A stretch of 64,000 bases of DNA from assembly GCA_001899085.1 (NCBI GenBank), contig MKVB01000003.1, forward strand, positions 155,178 to 219,177. The letters are read 5' to 3'. Source of the DNA: Devosia sp. 66-14 (lineage in GTDB: Bacteria > Pseudomonadota > Alphaproteobacteria > Rhizobiales > Devosiaceae). Made by a program: the position numbers and the translations under genes. The first letter of the stretch is position 1. Every line of letters begins with the position of its first letter. This document shows, one piece after another, positions 35,153 through 46,441 of this stretch. The notes beneath the pieces were generated by a model, which did no database searches, was not told the origin of the DNA, and was given only the letters and a program-made list of their open reading frames with translations.

Positions 35153-37057
35153 CTACCGATACCCAGCCGCCTGCAGCTCGAACAGCTCCGCATACCGCCC
35201 GCCATTCGCCATCAGTTCGGCATGCGTGCCCTGCTCTTCGACCTTGCCGTCGGCCAGCACGACGATGCGGTCGGCCATGCGGACGGTGGAGAAGCGGTGC
35301 GAGATCAGCACCGCCGTGGTGCCTTCGGCGAGGTTCTTGAAGCGGGTGAAGACTTCCGCCTCGGCGCGCGCATCGAGCGCCGCGGTCGGCTCGTCGAGGA
35401 TGATGATCTCGGCGTTGCGCATATAGGCGCGGGCAATGGCGATCTTCTGCCACTCGCCGCCGGACAGGTCCTGGCCCTTCAGGAAGGTGCGGCCGAGCAT
35501 CTGGTCGTAGCCGGCCGGGAGCTTTCGGATCACCGGGTCGGCGAGGCTCTGCTCGGCCGCCGAAACGATGCGCTCGCGGTCAGCCGCCACCTCGATACGG
35601 CCGACCCCGATATTGTCCGAGGCGGAAAAGCTGTAGCGCAGGAAATCCTGGAAGATGACGCCGATATGAGTGCGGAGGTCGGCGGTGGAGAATTCTTTCA
35701 GGTCGATGCCGTCAAGCGTGATGCGGCCCTCGTCGGGGTCGTAGAGCCTGGTCATCAGCTTGACGATGGTGGTCTTGCCGGCGCCGTTCTCGCCCACCAG
35801 CGCCAGGGTCTCGCCGGCGGGCACGGTGAAGCTCAGGTTGCGCACCGCCCAGTTTTCCGAGCCCGGATAGCGGAAGCCGACATTTTCGAACACCAGCCCC
35901 TGCCGGACCGGCAGCGGAAAGGCTTTCGGGTGTTTTGGGTCGAGGATGGTCGGCTTGATCTCGAAGAAGCTGAACAGGTCGTCGAGATAGAGCGACTGCC
36001 CGGCGATCTGGGTGAAGCCGATCAGGATCTGCTGCAGGTAGCCATTGAGCTGCGAGAAGCTGCCCGACAGGAACACCAGCGTGCCGATGGAGAACTCGCC
36101 ATGCAGGGTGCGCCAGACGATATAGGCGTAGGCGGCGTAGTAGGTGAGGGTCGAGATCGAGGCGAGGAGCCCGGTCTGCAGCGCCCGCCTGATCGACAGG
36201 TTCCGGTTCTCGATCAGGATCTGGTCGGACAACCCCCTGAAGCGGCCGGAAAGAAACTCGCCGAGGCCGAACAGCTTGATCTCCTTGGCGCTGTCGGCGC
36301 TGGCGCCGATCTGGCGCAGATATTCGAGCTGCCGCCGCTCGGGCGAGCGGTTGTGCGAGATCCAGTAGGCCAGCCGGTTGAAGCGGAACTCGCCCCATAC
36401 GGCCGGGATCAGCGCCAGCGCCAGCAGACCGATGAGCAGCGGCGCATAGACGAAGAGGCCGGCGGCGAGCGCGATGGCGGTGATCATCGCCTGCGCCTGG
36501 CCGAAGACCTGGGAGATGACGGTCGAGCGGCTCGAGGCCTGGCGGCGCGCCCGCTCCAGCCGATCCTGATATTCGGACTGTTCGAAGTGCTTCAGGTCGA
36601 GCTTGGCGGCATGCTCCATCAGCTCGAGGCTGACGGCATTGGAGTGGCTTTCGCCGAGGATGTTGTCGACCACGTTGATGGCGCGATTGAAGGCGTCGCG
36701 GGCGAACACCAGCACGAACTCCGCCCCAAGCAGCAGCGCGAGATAGGTCAGCCGGCCGCTCTCCAGCCAGTCGTTGAGCTCGGGGCCGGGACTGGCGAGC
36801 CCGGTCTGGTGCACCACTTCGTCGATGATCAGCTTGGTGAGCAGCAGCACCAGCGGCGGCTGGATGGCGACGATCAGCCGTAGCCCGATGCTGAGGCTCA
36901 TCAGCCAGGGACTGGTGCGCCACATCTGGGCGAACAGCCGGCCGAGGTGGCGAAAGGTCTTGAGCCGCTCGCCCTTGTCGAAGGGCAAGGCATCCGGGAT
37001 ATCCGGGCCATTCGCCCCACGTCCCCCGCCACCGACCCTGCCGCCAACGCCACGCAT
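35153..37057 (-). CDS. ABC exporter, fused permease and ATPase
   Basis: Half-transporter of 634 residues. A glycine-rich N-terminus of about 40 residues is followed by six membrane helices (about 60-340) and the ATPase: Walker A GENGAGKTTIVKL, signature LSGGEWQKIAIARAY and Walker B IIILDEPTAALDA. The long cytosolic N-terminus and the EWQK-type signature resemble exporters of peptides or multidrug type; the substrate is unknown. The start 37057 is tentative (AGGGTG upstream). It probably works as a homodimer, as no partner half-transporter is nearby. Confidence 0.85.
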   Translation of the reverse strand: MRGVGGRVGGGGRGANGPDIPDALPFDKGERLKTFRHLGRLFAQMWRTSPWLMSLSIGLRLIVAIQPPLVLLLTKLIIDEVVHQTGLASPGPELNDWLESGRLTYLALLLGAEFVLVFARDAFNRAINVVDNILGESHSNAVSLELMEHAAKLDLKHFEQSEYQDRLERARRQASSRSTVISQVFGQAQAMITAIALAAGLFVYAPLLIGLLALALIPAVWGEFRFNRLAYWISHNRSPERRQLEYLRQIGASADSAKEIKLFGLGEFLSGRFRGLSDQILIENRNLSIRRALQTGLLASISTLTYYAAYAYIVWRTLHGEFSIGTLVFLSGSFSQLNGYLQQILIGFTQIAGQSLYLDDLFSFFEIKPTILDPKHPKAFPLPVRQGLVFENVGFRYPGSENWAVRNLSFTVPAGETLALVGENGAGKTTIVKLMTRLYDPDEGRITLDGIDLKEFSTADLRTHIGVIFQDFLRYSFSASDNIGVGRIEVAADRERIVSAAEQSLADPVIRKLPAGYDQMLGRTFLKGQDLSGGEWQKIAIARAYMRNAEIIILDEPTAALDARAEAEVFTRFKNLAEGTTAVLISHRFSTVRMADRIVVLADGKVEEQGTHAELMANGGRYAELFELQAAGYR

Positions 37058-37142
37058 CAAAATCACCCTGAAACAAGAGAACAAATCTAAGGTGCGGCGC
37101 GGTTTGGGGAAACCAGCAATTCGGGCAGGTTCTTAGCGATAG

Positions 37143-37661
37143 TCAGGGGACAGCTTCGCGCGACAGCCGGTCGACATCCTCGCCGAACGCCACCATCTCG
37201 TCGCGGTCGGTGAACGCCGAGAGTGGGACGATCAGCGCCTCGGGCGGCGCCGTAATGAAGACATGCGCCTTGCCGATGGCGACATCGGCGATGGTCTCGT
37301 AGGCGATGAACAACTGCCGCTCGGCCGTGGTCACGGCAAGGTGGTCGCCCCATTGCTGCAGCGTTACGACCATGGGCGCCGGAACGCGGCGCCGGGCCCG
37401 GCGATGTGTCGCGAGCGTCATCACCAGGGTGGCCACTCCATAGGCGAGGCCGACCAGCACCAGGGCCGCGAGCCAGAAGCGCCAGCCCCATTCCGGCCCG
37501 ATCCACTCCACCGGCAGGAACGCCACCAGCCCGCCCGCGACCGCGAGCCAGACCAGCAGCAGCCACTTGCGCCAGCCGATCAGTTCGCGCGGCAGGGCTT
37601 CGTAAGGCAGCGCGTCGGCGGTGGTCAGGGTGTAGGTGAGGGTGAGGAGTGGTTCGGTCAT
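37143..37661 (-). CDS. YcxB-like membrane protein
   Basis: Protein of 172 residues with two membrane helices (KWLLLVWLAVAGGLVAFLP and RFWLAALVLVGLAYGVATLV, about 40-90). A cytoplasmic C-terminal domain follows (VVTLQQWGDHLAVTTAERQLFIAYETIADV, in part, to PLSAFTDRDEMVAFGEDV), matching the YcxB-like domain pattern with a final 'P-x-S-A-F' element. Function unknown. It starts next to a repeat element and lies just downstream of the ABC gene's 5' end on the same strand, so the two could be co-transcribed. Confidence 0.72.
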   Translation of the reverse strand: MTEPLLTLTYTLTTADALPYEALPRELIGWRKWLLLVWLAVAGGLVAFLPVEWIGPEWGWRFWLAALVLVGLAYGVATLVMTLATHRRARRRVPAPMVVTLQQWGDHLAVTTAERQLFIAYETIADVAIGKAHVFITAPPEALIVPLSAFTDRDEMVAFGEDVDRLSREAVP

Positions 37662-37684
37662 TCTCAACCTGCTCGGATGCTGTG

Positions 37685-37783
37685 CTCCCCTCCCCCTTGA
37701 GGGGAGGGGCTGGGGGTGGGGGTGGTGAGGCGGTCTCGGTGCTGACACCACCCCCTCCCTCGATCCCTCCCCTCAAGGGGGAG
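37685..37783. repeat. Palindromic intergenic element (99 bp)
   Basis: CTCCCCTCCCCCTTGAGGGG at the left and CCCCTCAAGGGGGAG at the right are inverted copies, joined by a GGGTGGTGAGG/CCACCCCCTCCC pair. It is close in type to the elements at 20.9 and 49.4 kb. It lies at the 5' end of the YcxB-like gene and downstream of infB. Confidence 0.8.
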
Positions 37784-37818
37784 CGAAGCGCTCGCCTCGC
37801 CCCTGGTAGATGCCCGCC

Positions 37819-37858
37819 AAAAGAAAAGAGAGCGCCGGGCTTCCGCCTGGCGCTCTCT
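37819..37858 (-). terminator. Intrinsic terminator after infB
   Basis: Read on the minus strand: AGAGAGCGCC plus GGC pairs with GCC plus GGCGCTCTCT (one internal mismatch, GGAA loop), followed by TTTCTTTT. It terminates the rimP-nusA-ylxR-infB transcript and shows that rbfA, normally next, is no longer part of this operon. Confidence 0.88.
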
Positions 37859-37879
37859 CTGATGGCTTGTCGCCCACGC

Positions 37880-40576
<2,697 letters not shown>

Positions 40577-40699
40577 GTAACTCGCGTCTTCCTTCACGAA
40601 ACCTGCCCGCGAAAGCGCGTCGCCGCGCTCTCTGAACACGTCCGATTGTCGGGCTCAGGGGGCGGCGTAGCTGTCGCTCGCGCCGCTCAAATAACCCAT

Positions 40700-41317
40700 C
40701 TAGTTGGCAATGTAACGAGCCAGCCTGTCGGCTCGTTGCACTGCCGCCTGGGCCGCGCCCCCCTTGATGAGCGCAGCATGTATCACATTTTCGATCCCGA
40801 GTGCCAAACCCATTTGGCCGGAATCGAGCAATTCGAAATGCGGAGTTAAGACGGGCTCAAAACCCGCCTCTTCGGCCGCCTTCGTGTACCCCTTGAGCGA
40901 ACCCAGGAGCTTGTTCCTGCCATCCTCGGCCGCATCGGTCGCGGTGAAGAGGCCTACGACGTCACCCGCTTCGATCGCCGCCTTGACCTTGGTCGAACCG
41001 GTCACCAGCTGCCCCGCCTTGCGCGCCAGGGAGAGCGAACTGAGCAGTCGCTCCTCCAGCCGGCGCCGGGTCAACCCGGCGAGATCGTCGGGCACCTTCA
41101 CCTCGGCCTTGAGGCTTTTGGCGAAGGCCTTCTTCTTTTGCGCCTCGGCCACCGTCTTGAGGCCCAGGCTGATCCACACGCCACGCCCTTCGGCCTTGCC
41201 GTCGGTATCTGGCACCACCTCGCCGTCGGGTGAGACGGCGAAGCGGATCAGTTCGGCAATCGGCTTCACCTCACGGGTGAGGGCGCATTGCCTTTCAGTT
41301 TCCTCGCGACGCGGCAC
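40700..41317 (-). CDS. YlxR/L7Ae-like RNA-binding protein
   Basis: Protein of 205 residues fusing an N-terminal YlxR (DUF448) domain (TERQCALTREVKPIAELIRF, later GRGVWISL) to a C-terminal L7Ae/ribosomal L30e-like domain (LSLARKAGQLVTGSTKVKAAI). The fusion is typical of Alphaproteobacteria and lies between nusA and infB. It is presumed to bind RNA in transcription or ribosome biogenesis. Translation starts at GTG 41317, 18 bases after the nusA stop. Confidence 0.9.
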   Translation of the reverse strand: MPRREETERQCALTREVKPIAELIRFAVSPDGEVVPDTDGKAEGRGVWISLGLKTVAEAQKKKAFAKSLKAEVKVPDDLAGLTRRRLEERLLSSLSLARKAGQLVTGSTKVKAAIEAGDVVGLFTATDAAEDGRNKLLGSLKGYTKAAEEAGFEPVLTPHFELLDSGQMGLALGIENVIHAALIKGGAAQAAVQRADRLARYIAN

Positions 41318-41335
41318 CGGGCTCAGATCGCCCGA

Positions 41336-42937
41336 TTACGCGGGCGCCCCTTCTTCCAGCTCGGCGGCCTCATCGGCCACGGCGAGATCGGCTTCGGTGA
41401 TCCAGCCGGCGCGCAGGCGGGCCTGCAGGATCATCTCCTCGGCTTCTTCACGGCTCACCGGGAAGTCCTTGAAGGTGCCCTCGAACCGCTTGGTCTCGCC
41501 GTCCTTGCGTTCGGTCCAGCCCACCAGATCGTCGGCGGCGCAACCGGCAAAGTCCTCGACGCTCTTGATGTCTTCCTTGCCCAGCGCGACGAGCATCGCC
41601 GCGTTCAGGCCGGGGATTTCGTAGAGCTCGTCCTCGACGCCGAGCTTGATGCGCTCGTCGTCATTGGCCTTCTCGATCGCCGCCAGATAGTCGGAGGCGC
41701 GCTGCTGGATTTCCGCCGCGGTCTCTTCGTCAAAACCCTGGATCGAAGCGATTTCCGAAGCATCGATATAGGCGAGCTCCTCGACCGAGGAGAAGCCTTC
41801 GGAAGCCAGTAGTTGGGCAACCATCTCGTCAACATCAAGGGCCTGCATGAACAAAGCAGAGCGCTCGGTGAATTCCTTCTGGCGGCGCTCGGACTCTTCG
41901 GCCTCGGTGAGGATGTCGATATCCCAGCCGATCAGCTGCGAAGCGAGGCGCACGTTCTGGCCGCGACGGCCGATGGCGAGGCTGAGCTGCTCATCGGGCA
42001 CCACCACTTCAATGCGCTCGGCCTGCTCGTCGAGCACGACCTTGGCCACATCGGCCGGCTGCAGCGCCGAAACGACGAGGTCGGCGATCGATTCGGTCCA
42101 CGGGATGATGTCGATCTTTTCACCCTGCAGTTCCGCGACCACCGCCTGGACGCGCGAACCGCGCATACCGACGCAGGCGCCGACCGGGTCGATCGAGGAA
42201 TCCGACGAGGTCACGGCGATCTTGGCACGGCTGCCCGGATCGCGGGCAATCGAGCGGATGGTGATGATGCCGTCGTAGATCTCCGGCACTTCCTGCATGA
42301 ACAGCTTGGCCATGAACTGCGGATGGGTGCGGGAGAGGAAGATCTGCGGGCCGCGCTGTTCGCGCCGCACGTCGTAGATATAGGCGCGGACGCGGTCGCC
42401 GTAGCGATAGAGTTCGCGCGGGATCAGTTCATCGCGGCGGATGATGGCTTCGCCGCGGCCGAGATCGACGATGACGTTGCCGTACTCGACGCGCTTGACC
42501 GTGCCGTTGACGATCTCGCCGACGCGGTTGATGTACTCTTCATACATGCGGTCGCGCTCGGCATCGCGCACCTTCTGCACGATCACCTGCTTGGCCGACT
42601 GGGCGGCGATGCGGCCGAACTCGATCGGCGGCAGCGGCTCGGTGAGGAAATCGCCGAGCTTGGCGGCGTCGTTTTTCTGCTTGGCGTATTTGAGCTCGAT
42701 CTGGCGCCCGGGCTCCTCGACCGCCTCGACCACCTCGAGCAGCCGCCACAGGCGCAGCTCGCCGGTCTTGGGATTGATCTCGGCGCGGACATTGGTCTCG
42801 GCGCCGTAGCGGGTCTTGGCCGCCTTCTCGATCGCGTCCTGCATCGACTCGATGACGATCATGCGATCGATCGACTTCTCGCGGGCGACGGCATCAGCGA
42901 TCTGGAGCAGTTCCAAGCGGTTCGCGCTAACGGCCAT
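41336..42937 (-). CDS. nusA: Transcription termination/antitermination protein NusA
   Basis: NusA of 533 residues: an N-terminal RNA-polymerase-binding domain ([20 protein letters not shown]), an S1 domain ([22 protein letters not shown]) and two KH domains ([43 protein letters not shown]). Two C-terminal helix-hairpin repeats follow (about 370-500), as in proteobacterial NusA. It starts one base after the rimP stop. NusA may itself act on the terminator-like hairpin in the operon leader. Confidence 0.96.
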   Translation of the reverse strand: MAVSANRLELLQIADAVAREKSIDRMIVIESMQDAIEKAAKTRYGAETNVRAEINPKTGELRLWRLLEVVEAVEEPGRQIELKYAKQKNDAAKLGDFLTEPLPPIEFGRIAAQSAKQVIVQKVRDAERDRMYEEYINRVGEIVNGTVKRVEYGNVIVDLGRGEAIIRRDELIPRELYRYGDRVRAYIYDVRREQRGPQIFLSRTHPQFMAKLFMQEVPEIYDGIITIRSIARDPGSRAKIAVTSSDSSIDPVGACVGMRGSRVQAVVAELQGEKIDIIPWTESIADLVVSALQPADVAKVVLDEQAERIEVVVPDEQLSLAIGRRGQNVRLASQLIGWDIDILTEAEESERRQKEFTERSALFMQALDVDEMVAQLLASEGFSSVEELAYIDASEIASIQGFDEETAAEIQQRASDYLAAIEKANDDERIKLGVEDELYEIPGLNAAMLVALGKEDIKSVEDFAGCAADDLVGWTERKDGETKRFEGTFKDFPVSREEAEEMILQARLRAGWITEADLAVADEAAELEEGAPA

Positions 42938-43627
42938 TTAGTGTGTCTCCTCAGTGGAAGCGTCTTCTTCGGATTCGGATTCGGTAGGGATTTTTGAGTG
43001 GTCCGCCGTGTCCTCGGCCGTATCGGCCTCCGGGTCGTCGGACAGTTCGACGGTCTCGATCTCTGCATCGTCGTCGATGGGGAATTCTTCCTGGTCGACC
43101 TGGGCCAGGTTCATCAGCTTGTCGGTCATCACCAGCTTGGCTTCGGCCAGGAGAGCCAGCGGCAGGCGGAAATCCGGCTCGGTACCCTTGGGCACGTCCG
43201 GCAGGCTGATGACGACATGGTCGCCATCGACCGCCTTGATCAGGCCGCGGAAGCGGCGGCGGCCATCGAGCAGGTCTGACAGTTCGACCTTGGCCTCGTG
43301 GCCGATATAGGCAGCGAAATCGCGGGCGCGGACCAGCGGCCGGTCGATGCCGGGAGACGAAACCTCGAGATGATACTCGCGGTCGATCGGATCCTCGACG
43401 TCGAGCACCGGCGAGACGTCTTTGCTCAGCCGCTCGCAGTCGGTGATGTTGAAGCGGCCATTGCCGTCCTCGGCCATGATCTGCAGCGTCAGGCCGTTCT
43501 CCTGCGTCATCTTCACACGCACGAGGCTGTAGCCGAGATCGTTGGCGACGGGCTCGACGATGCGGGCGATCCGCTGCTCGAGGCCGGTCTCCTTGATGTA
43601 TCTTTTCTCAGTCAGGTCGAAGGTCAT
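42938..43627 (-). CDS. rimP: Ribosome maturation factor RimP
   Basis: RimP of 229 residues is needed for 30S maturation. The N-terminal domain holds LGYSLVRVKMTQENGLTLQIM and the hinge LEVSSPGIDRPLVRARDF; the C-terminal Sm-like domain follows (FRGLIKAVDGDHVVISLP). A highly acidic tail of about 45 residues (SESEEDASTEETH at the end) extends beyond the usual 150-180-residue length, as often seen in Hyphomicrobiales. It is first gene of the operon, preceded by a promoter and a terminator-like attenuator. Confidence 0.95.
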   Translation of the reverse strand: MTFDLTEKRYIKETGLEQRIARIVEPVANDLGYSLVRVKMTQENGLTLQIMAEDGNGRFNITDCERLSKDVSPVLDVEDPIDREYHLEVSSPGIDRPLVRARDFAAYIGHEAKVELSDLLDGRRRFRGLIKAVDGDHVVISLPDVPKGTEPDFRLPLALLAEAKLVMTDKLMNLAQVDQEEFPIDDDAEIETVELSDDPEADTAEDTADHSKIPTESESEEDASTEETH

Positions 43628-43647
43628 GATGTTCGATGAGGCCTAGG

Positions 43648-43685
43648 AAAACAAAAAGAGCGGGGGCCCGGTCGGCACCCCACTC
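43648..43685 (-). terminator. Leader attenuator (intrinsic terminator) before rimP
   Basis: On the minus strand, GAGTGGGG pairs with CCCCGCTC (one G-U pair) around a 12-base loop, followed at once by TTTTTGTTTTCC. It lies 21 to 58 bases upstream of the rimP ATG, with no minus-strand gene upstream for it to terminate, so it sits inside the operon's own leader. Terminator-type leaders before rimP-nusA-infB operons are described in Gammaproteobacteria (rimP leader). Confidence 0.72.
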
Positions 43686-43709
43686 TCGCTTAGAGCCAGA
43701 GATGTTGTT

Positions 43710-43744
43710 GGCGCTCATATAGCGCCGATGGCCGGTGAACGCAA
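43710..43744 (-). promoter_or_regulatory. rimP operon promoter with palindrome over the -10
   Basis: On the minus strand TTGCGT (43739-43744) and TATATG (43716-43721) are 17 bases apart, giving a leader of about 80 bases that contains the attenuator. The inverted repeat GGCGCT-N5-AGCGCC (43710-43726) covers the -10, which could reflect a regulator site or a 5' RNA stem. Confidence 0.6.
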
Positions 43745-43819
43745 GGTGATGCGTCCGGACTGTGCTTACCGCCGGCTGCGGGTATGGTGCGACACGAGAT
43801 TCGTACCGGAGCAGGACTG

Positions 43820-44947
43820 ATGAAGACACGCGCGGCAGTGGCATTCGCGGCAGGCAAGCCGCTGGAGATCGTCGAGCTCGATCTTGAGGGTCCGAAGGCA
43901 GGCGAAGTGCTGGTCGAGATCAAGGCCACGGGTATCTGCCACACCGACGCCTTCACGCTGTCGGGCGCCGATCCCGAAGGGCTGTTCCCGGCGATCCTCG
44001 GCCATGAGGGTGCAGGCGTGGTGCTGGAAGTCGGCGCCGGCGTCACCAGCCTCAAGCCGGGGGATCATGTCATCCCGCTCTACACCCCCGAATGCCGGGA
44101 GTGCCCGAGCTGCCTGAGCCGCAAGACCAATCTCTGCACGGCGATCCGCGCCACGCAGGGCAAGGGACTGATGCCGGACGGCACCTCGCGCTTTTCGTAC
44201 AAGGGCCAGACCATCTATCACTATATGGGCTGCTCGACCTTCTCGAACCACACCGTCCTGCCCGAGATCGCACTGGCCAAGATCGATCCCAAGGCACCTT
44301 TCGACAAGGTGTTCTATATCGGCTGCGGCGTCACCACCGGGGTGGGCGCGGTGCTGAACACCGCCAAAGTGGAAGCCGGCGCCACCGCTGTGGTGTTCGG
44401 GCTCGGCGGTATCGGGCTCAACGTGGTGCAGGGACTGAAGCTCGCCGGCGCCGACATGATCATCGGCGTCGATGTCAACAACGACAAGCGGGCCTGGGGC
44501 GAGCGCTTCGGCATGACGCATTTCGTCAACCCACGGGAGATCGAGGGCGATGTCGTCCCGCACCTCGTCAACCTCACCAAGCGCGGAGCCGACCAGATCG
44601 GCGGCGCCGACTACACCTTCGATTGCACCGGCAACACCACGGTCATGCGGCAGGCGCTGGAAGCGAGCCATCGCGGCTGGGGCAAATCGGTGGTGATCGG
44701 GGTCGCCGGCGCCGGCCAGGAAATCTCCACCCGCCCGTTCCAGCTGGTCACCGGCCGCACCTGGATGGGCACCGCCTTCGGCGGCGCCCGCGGCCGCACC
44801 GACGTGCCGAAAATCGTCGACTGGTACATGAGCGGCAAGCTCGAGATCGACCCGATGATTACCCACACGCTGAGGCTCGAAGACATCAACCAGGGGTTCG
44901 AGCTGATGCACCACGGCGAAAGTATTCGCAGCGTGGTGCTGTTCTAA
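43820..44947 (+). CDS. frmA: S-(hydroxymethyl)glutathione dehydrogenase / class III alcohol dehydrogenase
   Basis: Zinc MDR dehydrogenase of 375 residues that oxidises S-hydroxymethylglutathione (formaldehyde detoxification) and can reduce S-nitrosoglutathione. Catalytic zinc ligands lie in [12 protein letters not shown] and GHEGAGVV; the four structural-zinc cysteines in [16 protein letters not shown]. The NAD-binding [12 protein letters not shown] and the class III signature [17 protein letters not shown] are intact. GGAGCAGGA precedes ATG 43820. No frmR or S-formylglutathione hydrolase is next to it. Confidence 0.95.
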   Translation: MKTRAAVAFAAGKPLEIVELDLEGPKAGEVLVEIKATGICHTDAFTLSGADPEGLFPAILGHEGAGVVLEVGAGVTSLKPGDHVIPLYTPECRECPSCLSRKTNLCTAIRATQGKGLMPDGTSRFSYKGQTIYHYMGCSTFSNHTVLPEIALAKIDPKAPFDKVFYIGCGVTTGVGAVLNTAKVEAGATAVVFGLGGIGLNVVQGLKLAGADMIIGVDVNNDKRAWGERFGMTHFVNPREIEGDVVPHLVNLTKRGADQIGGADYTFDCTGNTTVMRQALEASHRGWGKSVVIGVAGAGQEISTRPFQLVTGRTWMGTAFGGARGRTDVPKIVDWYMSGKLEIDPMITHTLRLEDINQGFELMHHGESIRSVVLF

Positions 44948-44965
44948 AAGTACGGGCCGACGGGA

Positions 44966-45346
44966 ATGGGAGACACGAAAACCACCCTTGTCGAGTTTGT
45001 CGTGCAGGGGCCGGCTCCTGATGAATGGCGAATGGTGCTCGTTGAACAAGGCCCCTGGGCGCCGCCACTCGATGGCCACCTCAGTCGGCTGCAGGATCGC
45101 ATGTATGGCTGCGTTGAGGCGGCCTTGGATGGCCAGCTCGCCGAGCGATTTCCTCAATCACATGGGCAGCACGTCGTCATCCAGATCGACTGCTATGATC
45201 TGCCTCGACGAGAGGTTGAAGAGTTCTTCGATCGGTTCTCACAAGGGGTCTTCAAGTACCCGGACTATCGCGATGCCTTGGTCGCTTCGCCCTTTGTGAA
45301 AACGCTTCGGTTCGAAATCGCCTTCGACGCAGACGACCGAACCTGA
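44966..45346 (+). CDS. Hypothetical protein, 126 residues
   Basis: Soluble protein, 18 bases downstream of frmA and possibly in its operon. It shows an alternating strand-helix pattern: TTLVEFVVQGPAPDEWRMVLVEQGPW, then HVVIQIDCYDLPRREVEEFFDRF (each shown in part) and KTLRFEIAFD. Base composition is clearly lower in GC than its neighbours, which may point to more recent acquisition. No family recognised. Confidence 0.65.
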   Translation: MGDTKTTLVEFVVQGPAPDEWRMVLVEQGPWAPPLDGHLSRLQDRMYGCVEAALDGQLAERFPQSHGQHVVIQIDCYDLPRREVEEFFDRFSQGVFKYPDYRDALVASPFVKTLRFEIAFDADDRT

Positions 45347-45348
45347 GA

Positions 45349-46320
45349 TCACGTGCCCAGCCGCGTCCGCAGCTCCGCCTCGCTCATGCTGCCGGGCTTG
45401 GCGCCCCTGGCCACCAGTTCGTGGCCGATCGCGACCAGCCCGGCGTTGAGCGGGGTCGGCACGCCATGCAGCCGGCCGAGCAACACGATCTCGCCGTTGA
45501 GGTAGTCGGTCTCGATGGTGCCGGTGCCGCGCTTGAGGCTCTGGATCGAGGAGCCGCCGGTGCGGGTAATGCCGGCGACGGCGCCCATCTCCATCAGGCC
45601 CTTGCGGCGCGGATCGGCATTGCCGACCGCGACCCAGTCGATCCCGGCGGCTGCATAGACCCTCTCCGCCTCGGCCTGGATCGCATCCATCAGCGGGCCG
45701 GAACGGCTGCCGTGGCCGAGCGCCGCCTCGACCACATTGCCGAGATTGTCGCGCAGCTTGCCGTATTTGGAGCGCATCACCTGCTGCAGCGGGAAGGCGG
45801 CAAAGCCGGCGCTGTCGAAGGCGGCGGCGATCGCCGCGACATTTTCGTCGAGCCCATGCGGGTAGCGGCCGAGGTCGATGAGCCCGCGCTTTGGCGTGCC
45901 GTAGCAGATCACTTCGCCCGGGGTGACGTAGTCCGCCGGCAGCATCACCGTCATGGCGTAGACGGTTGGGAACAGCCGTAGCGCCAGCCGCTCGTTGTTG
46001 ACGCCGTTCTGGGCACAGACCACCGCCTCTGTCGTGACATCCGCGGCCCGCAGCTCCTCGAGCGCCGGAGCAGTGTGCTGGCCCTTCATGGTGAGGAGGA
46101 TGACGTCGTCGGGCTGGAACGCGATTTCGGCGGGGGCGCCTACCACCGGGAAGCTGACCAGTTGGGCGTCGGGGGGGGGGCGGAAGGGGAGCCCGCCATT
46201 GTTCCGGATGGCCGCCAGCATCTCGCCGCGGGCAATGCCGACCACGTCATGGCCGGCCGTGGCGAGGGACGCTGCAAAGGTGCCGCCGATGGCGCCGACG
46301 CCGTAGATGATGAACCGCAT
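45349..46320 (-). CDS. 2-dehydropantoate 2-reductase family protein
   Basis: ApbA/PanE-type NADPH-dependent reductase of 323 residues: Rossmann start FIIYGVGAIGGTFAASLA, AQNGVNNERL motif, catalytic Lys in MRSKYGKLRDNL and a C-terminal helix domain with TIETDYLNGEIVLLG. True PanE makes pantoate for CoA synthesis, but many paralogs act on other 2-oxo acids. The chain is longer than E. coli PanE. A run of ten C on the coding strand (46171-46180) encodes part of an Arg-Pro-Pro-Pro stretch near residue 47-50. AAGGAG precedes ATG 46320. Confidence 0.85.
   Translation of the reverse strand: MRFIIYGVGAIGGTFAASLATAGHDVVGIARGEMLAAIRNNGGLPFRPPPDAQLVSFPVVGAPAEIAFQPDDVILLTMKGQHTAPALEELRAADVTTEAVVCAQNGVNNERLALRLFPTVYAMTVMLPADYVTPGEVICYGTPKRGLIDLGRYPHGLDENVAAIAAAFDSAGFAAFPLQQVMRSKYGKLRDNLGNVVEAALGHGSRSGPLMDAIQAEAERVYAAAGIDWVAVGNADPRRKGLMEMGAVAGITRTGGSSIQSLKRGTGTIETDYLNGEIVLLGRLHGVPTPLNAGLVAIGHELVARGAKPGSMSEAELRTRLGT
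46171..46180. repeat. Ten-base homopolymeric G tract inside a coding region
   Basis: An uninterrupted G10 (C10 on the coding strand) lies about 140 bases into the reductase gene. The frame is open at this length. Such tracts can slip during replication and switch a gene on or off, and they are also error-prone in sequencing. Confidence 0.9.
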
Positions 46321-46441
46321 GCCGAACTCCTTTGGTCCAGCTTGGCGGCAATGAGCGTCCTGAACAAGGCAGCCCAAAGTAGAGGAGTAGCCGGCGGCGG
46401 GGGTCACGTACCCAGCGCTTGTCCCACCGCCGGCCGGACCG

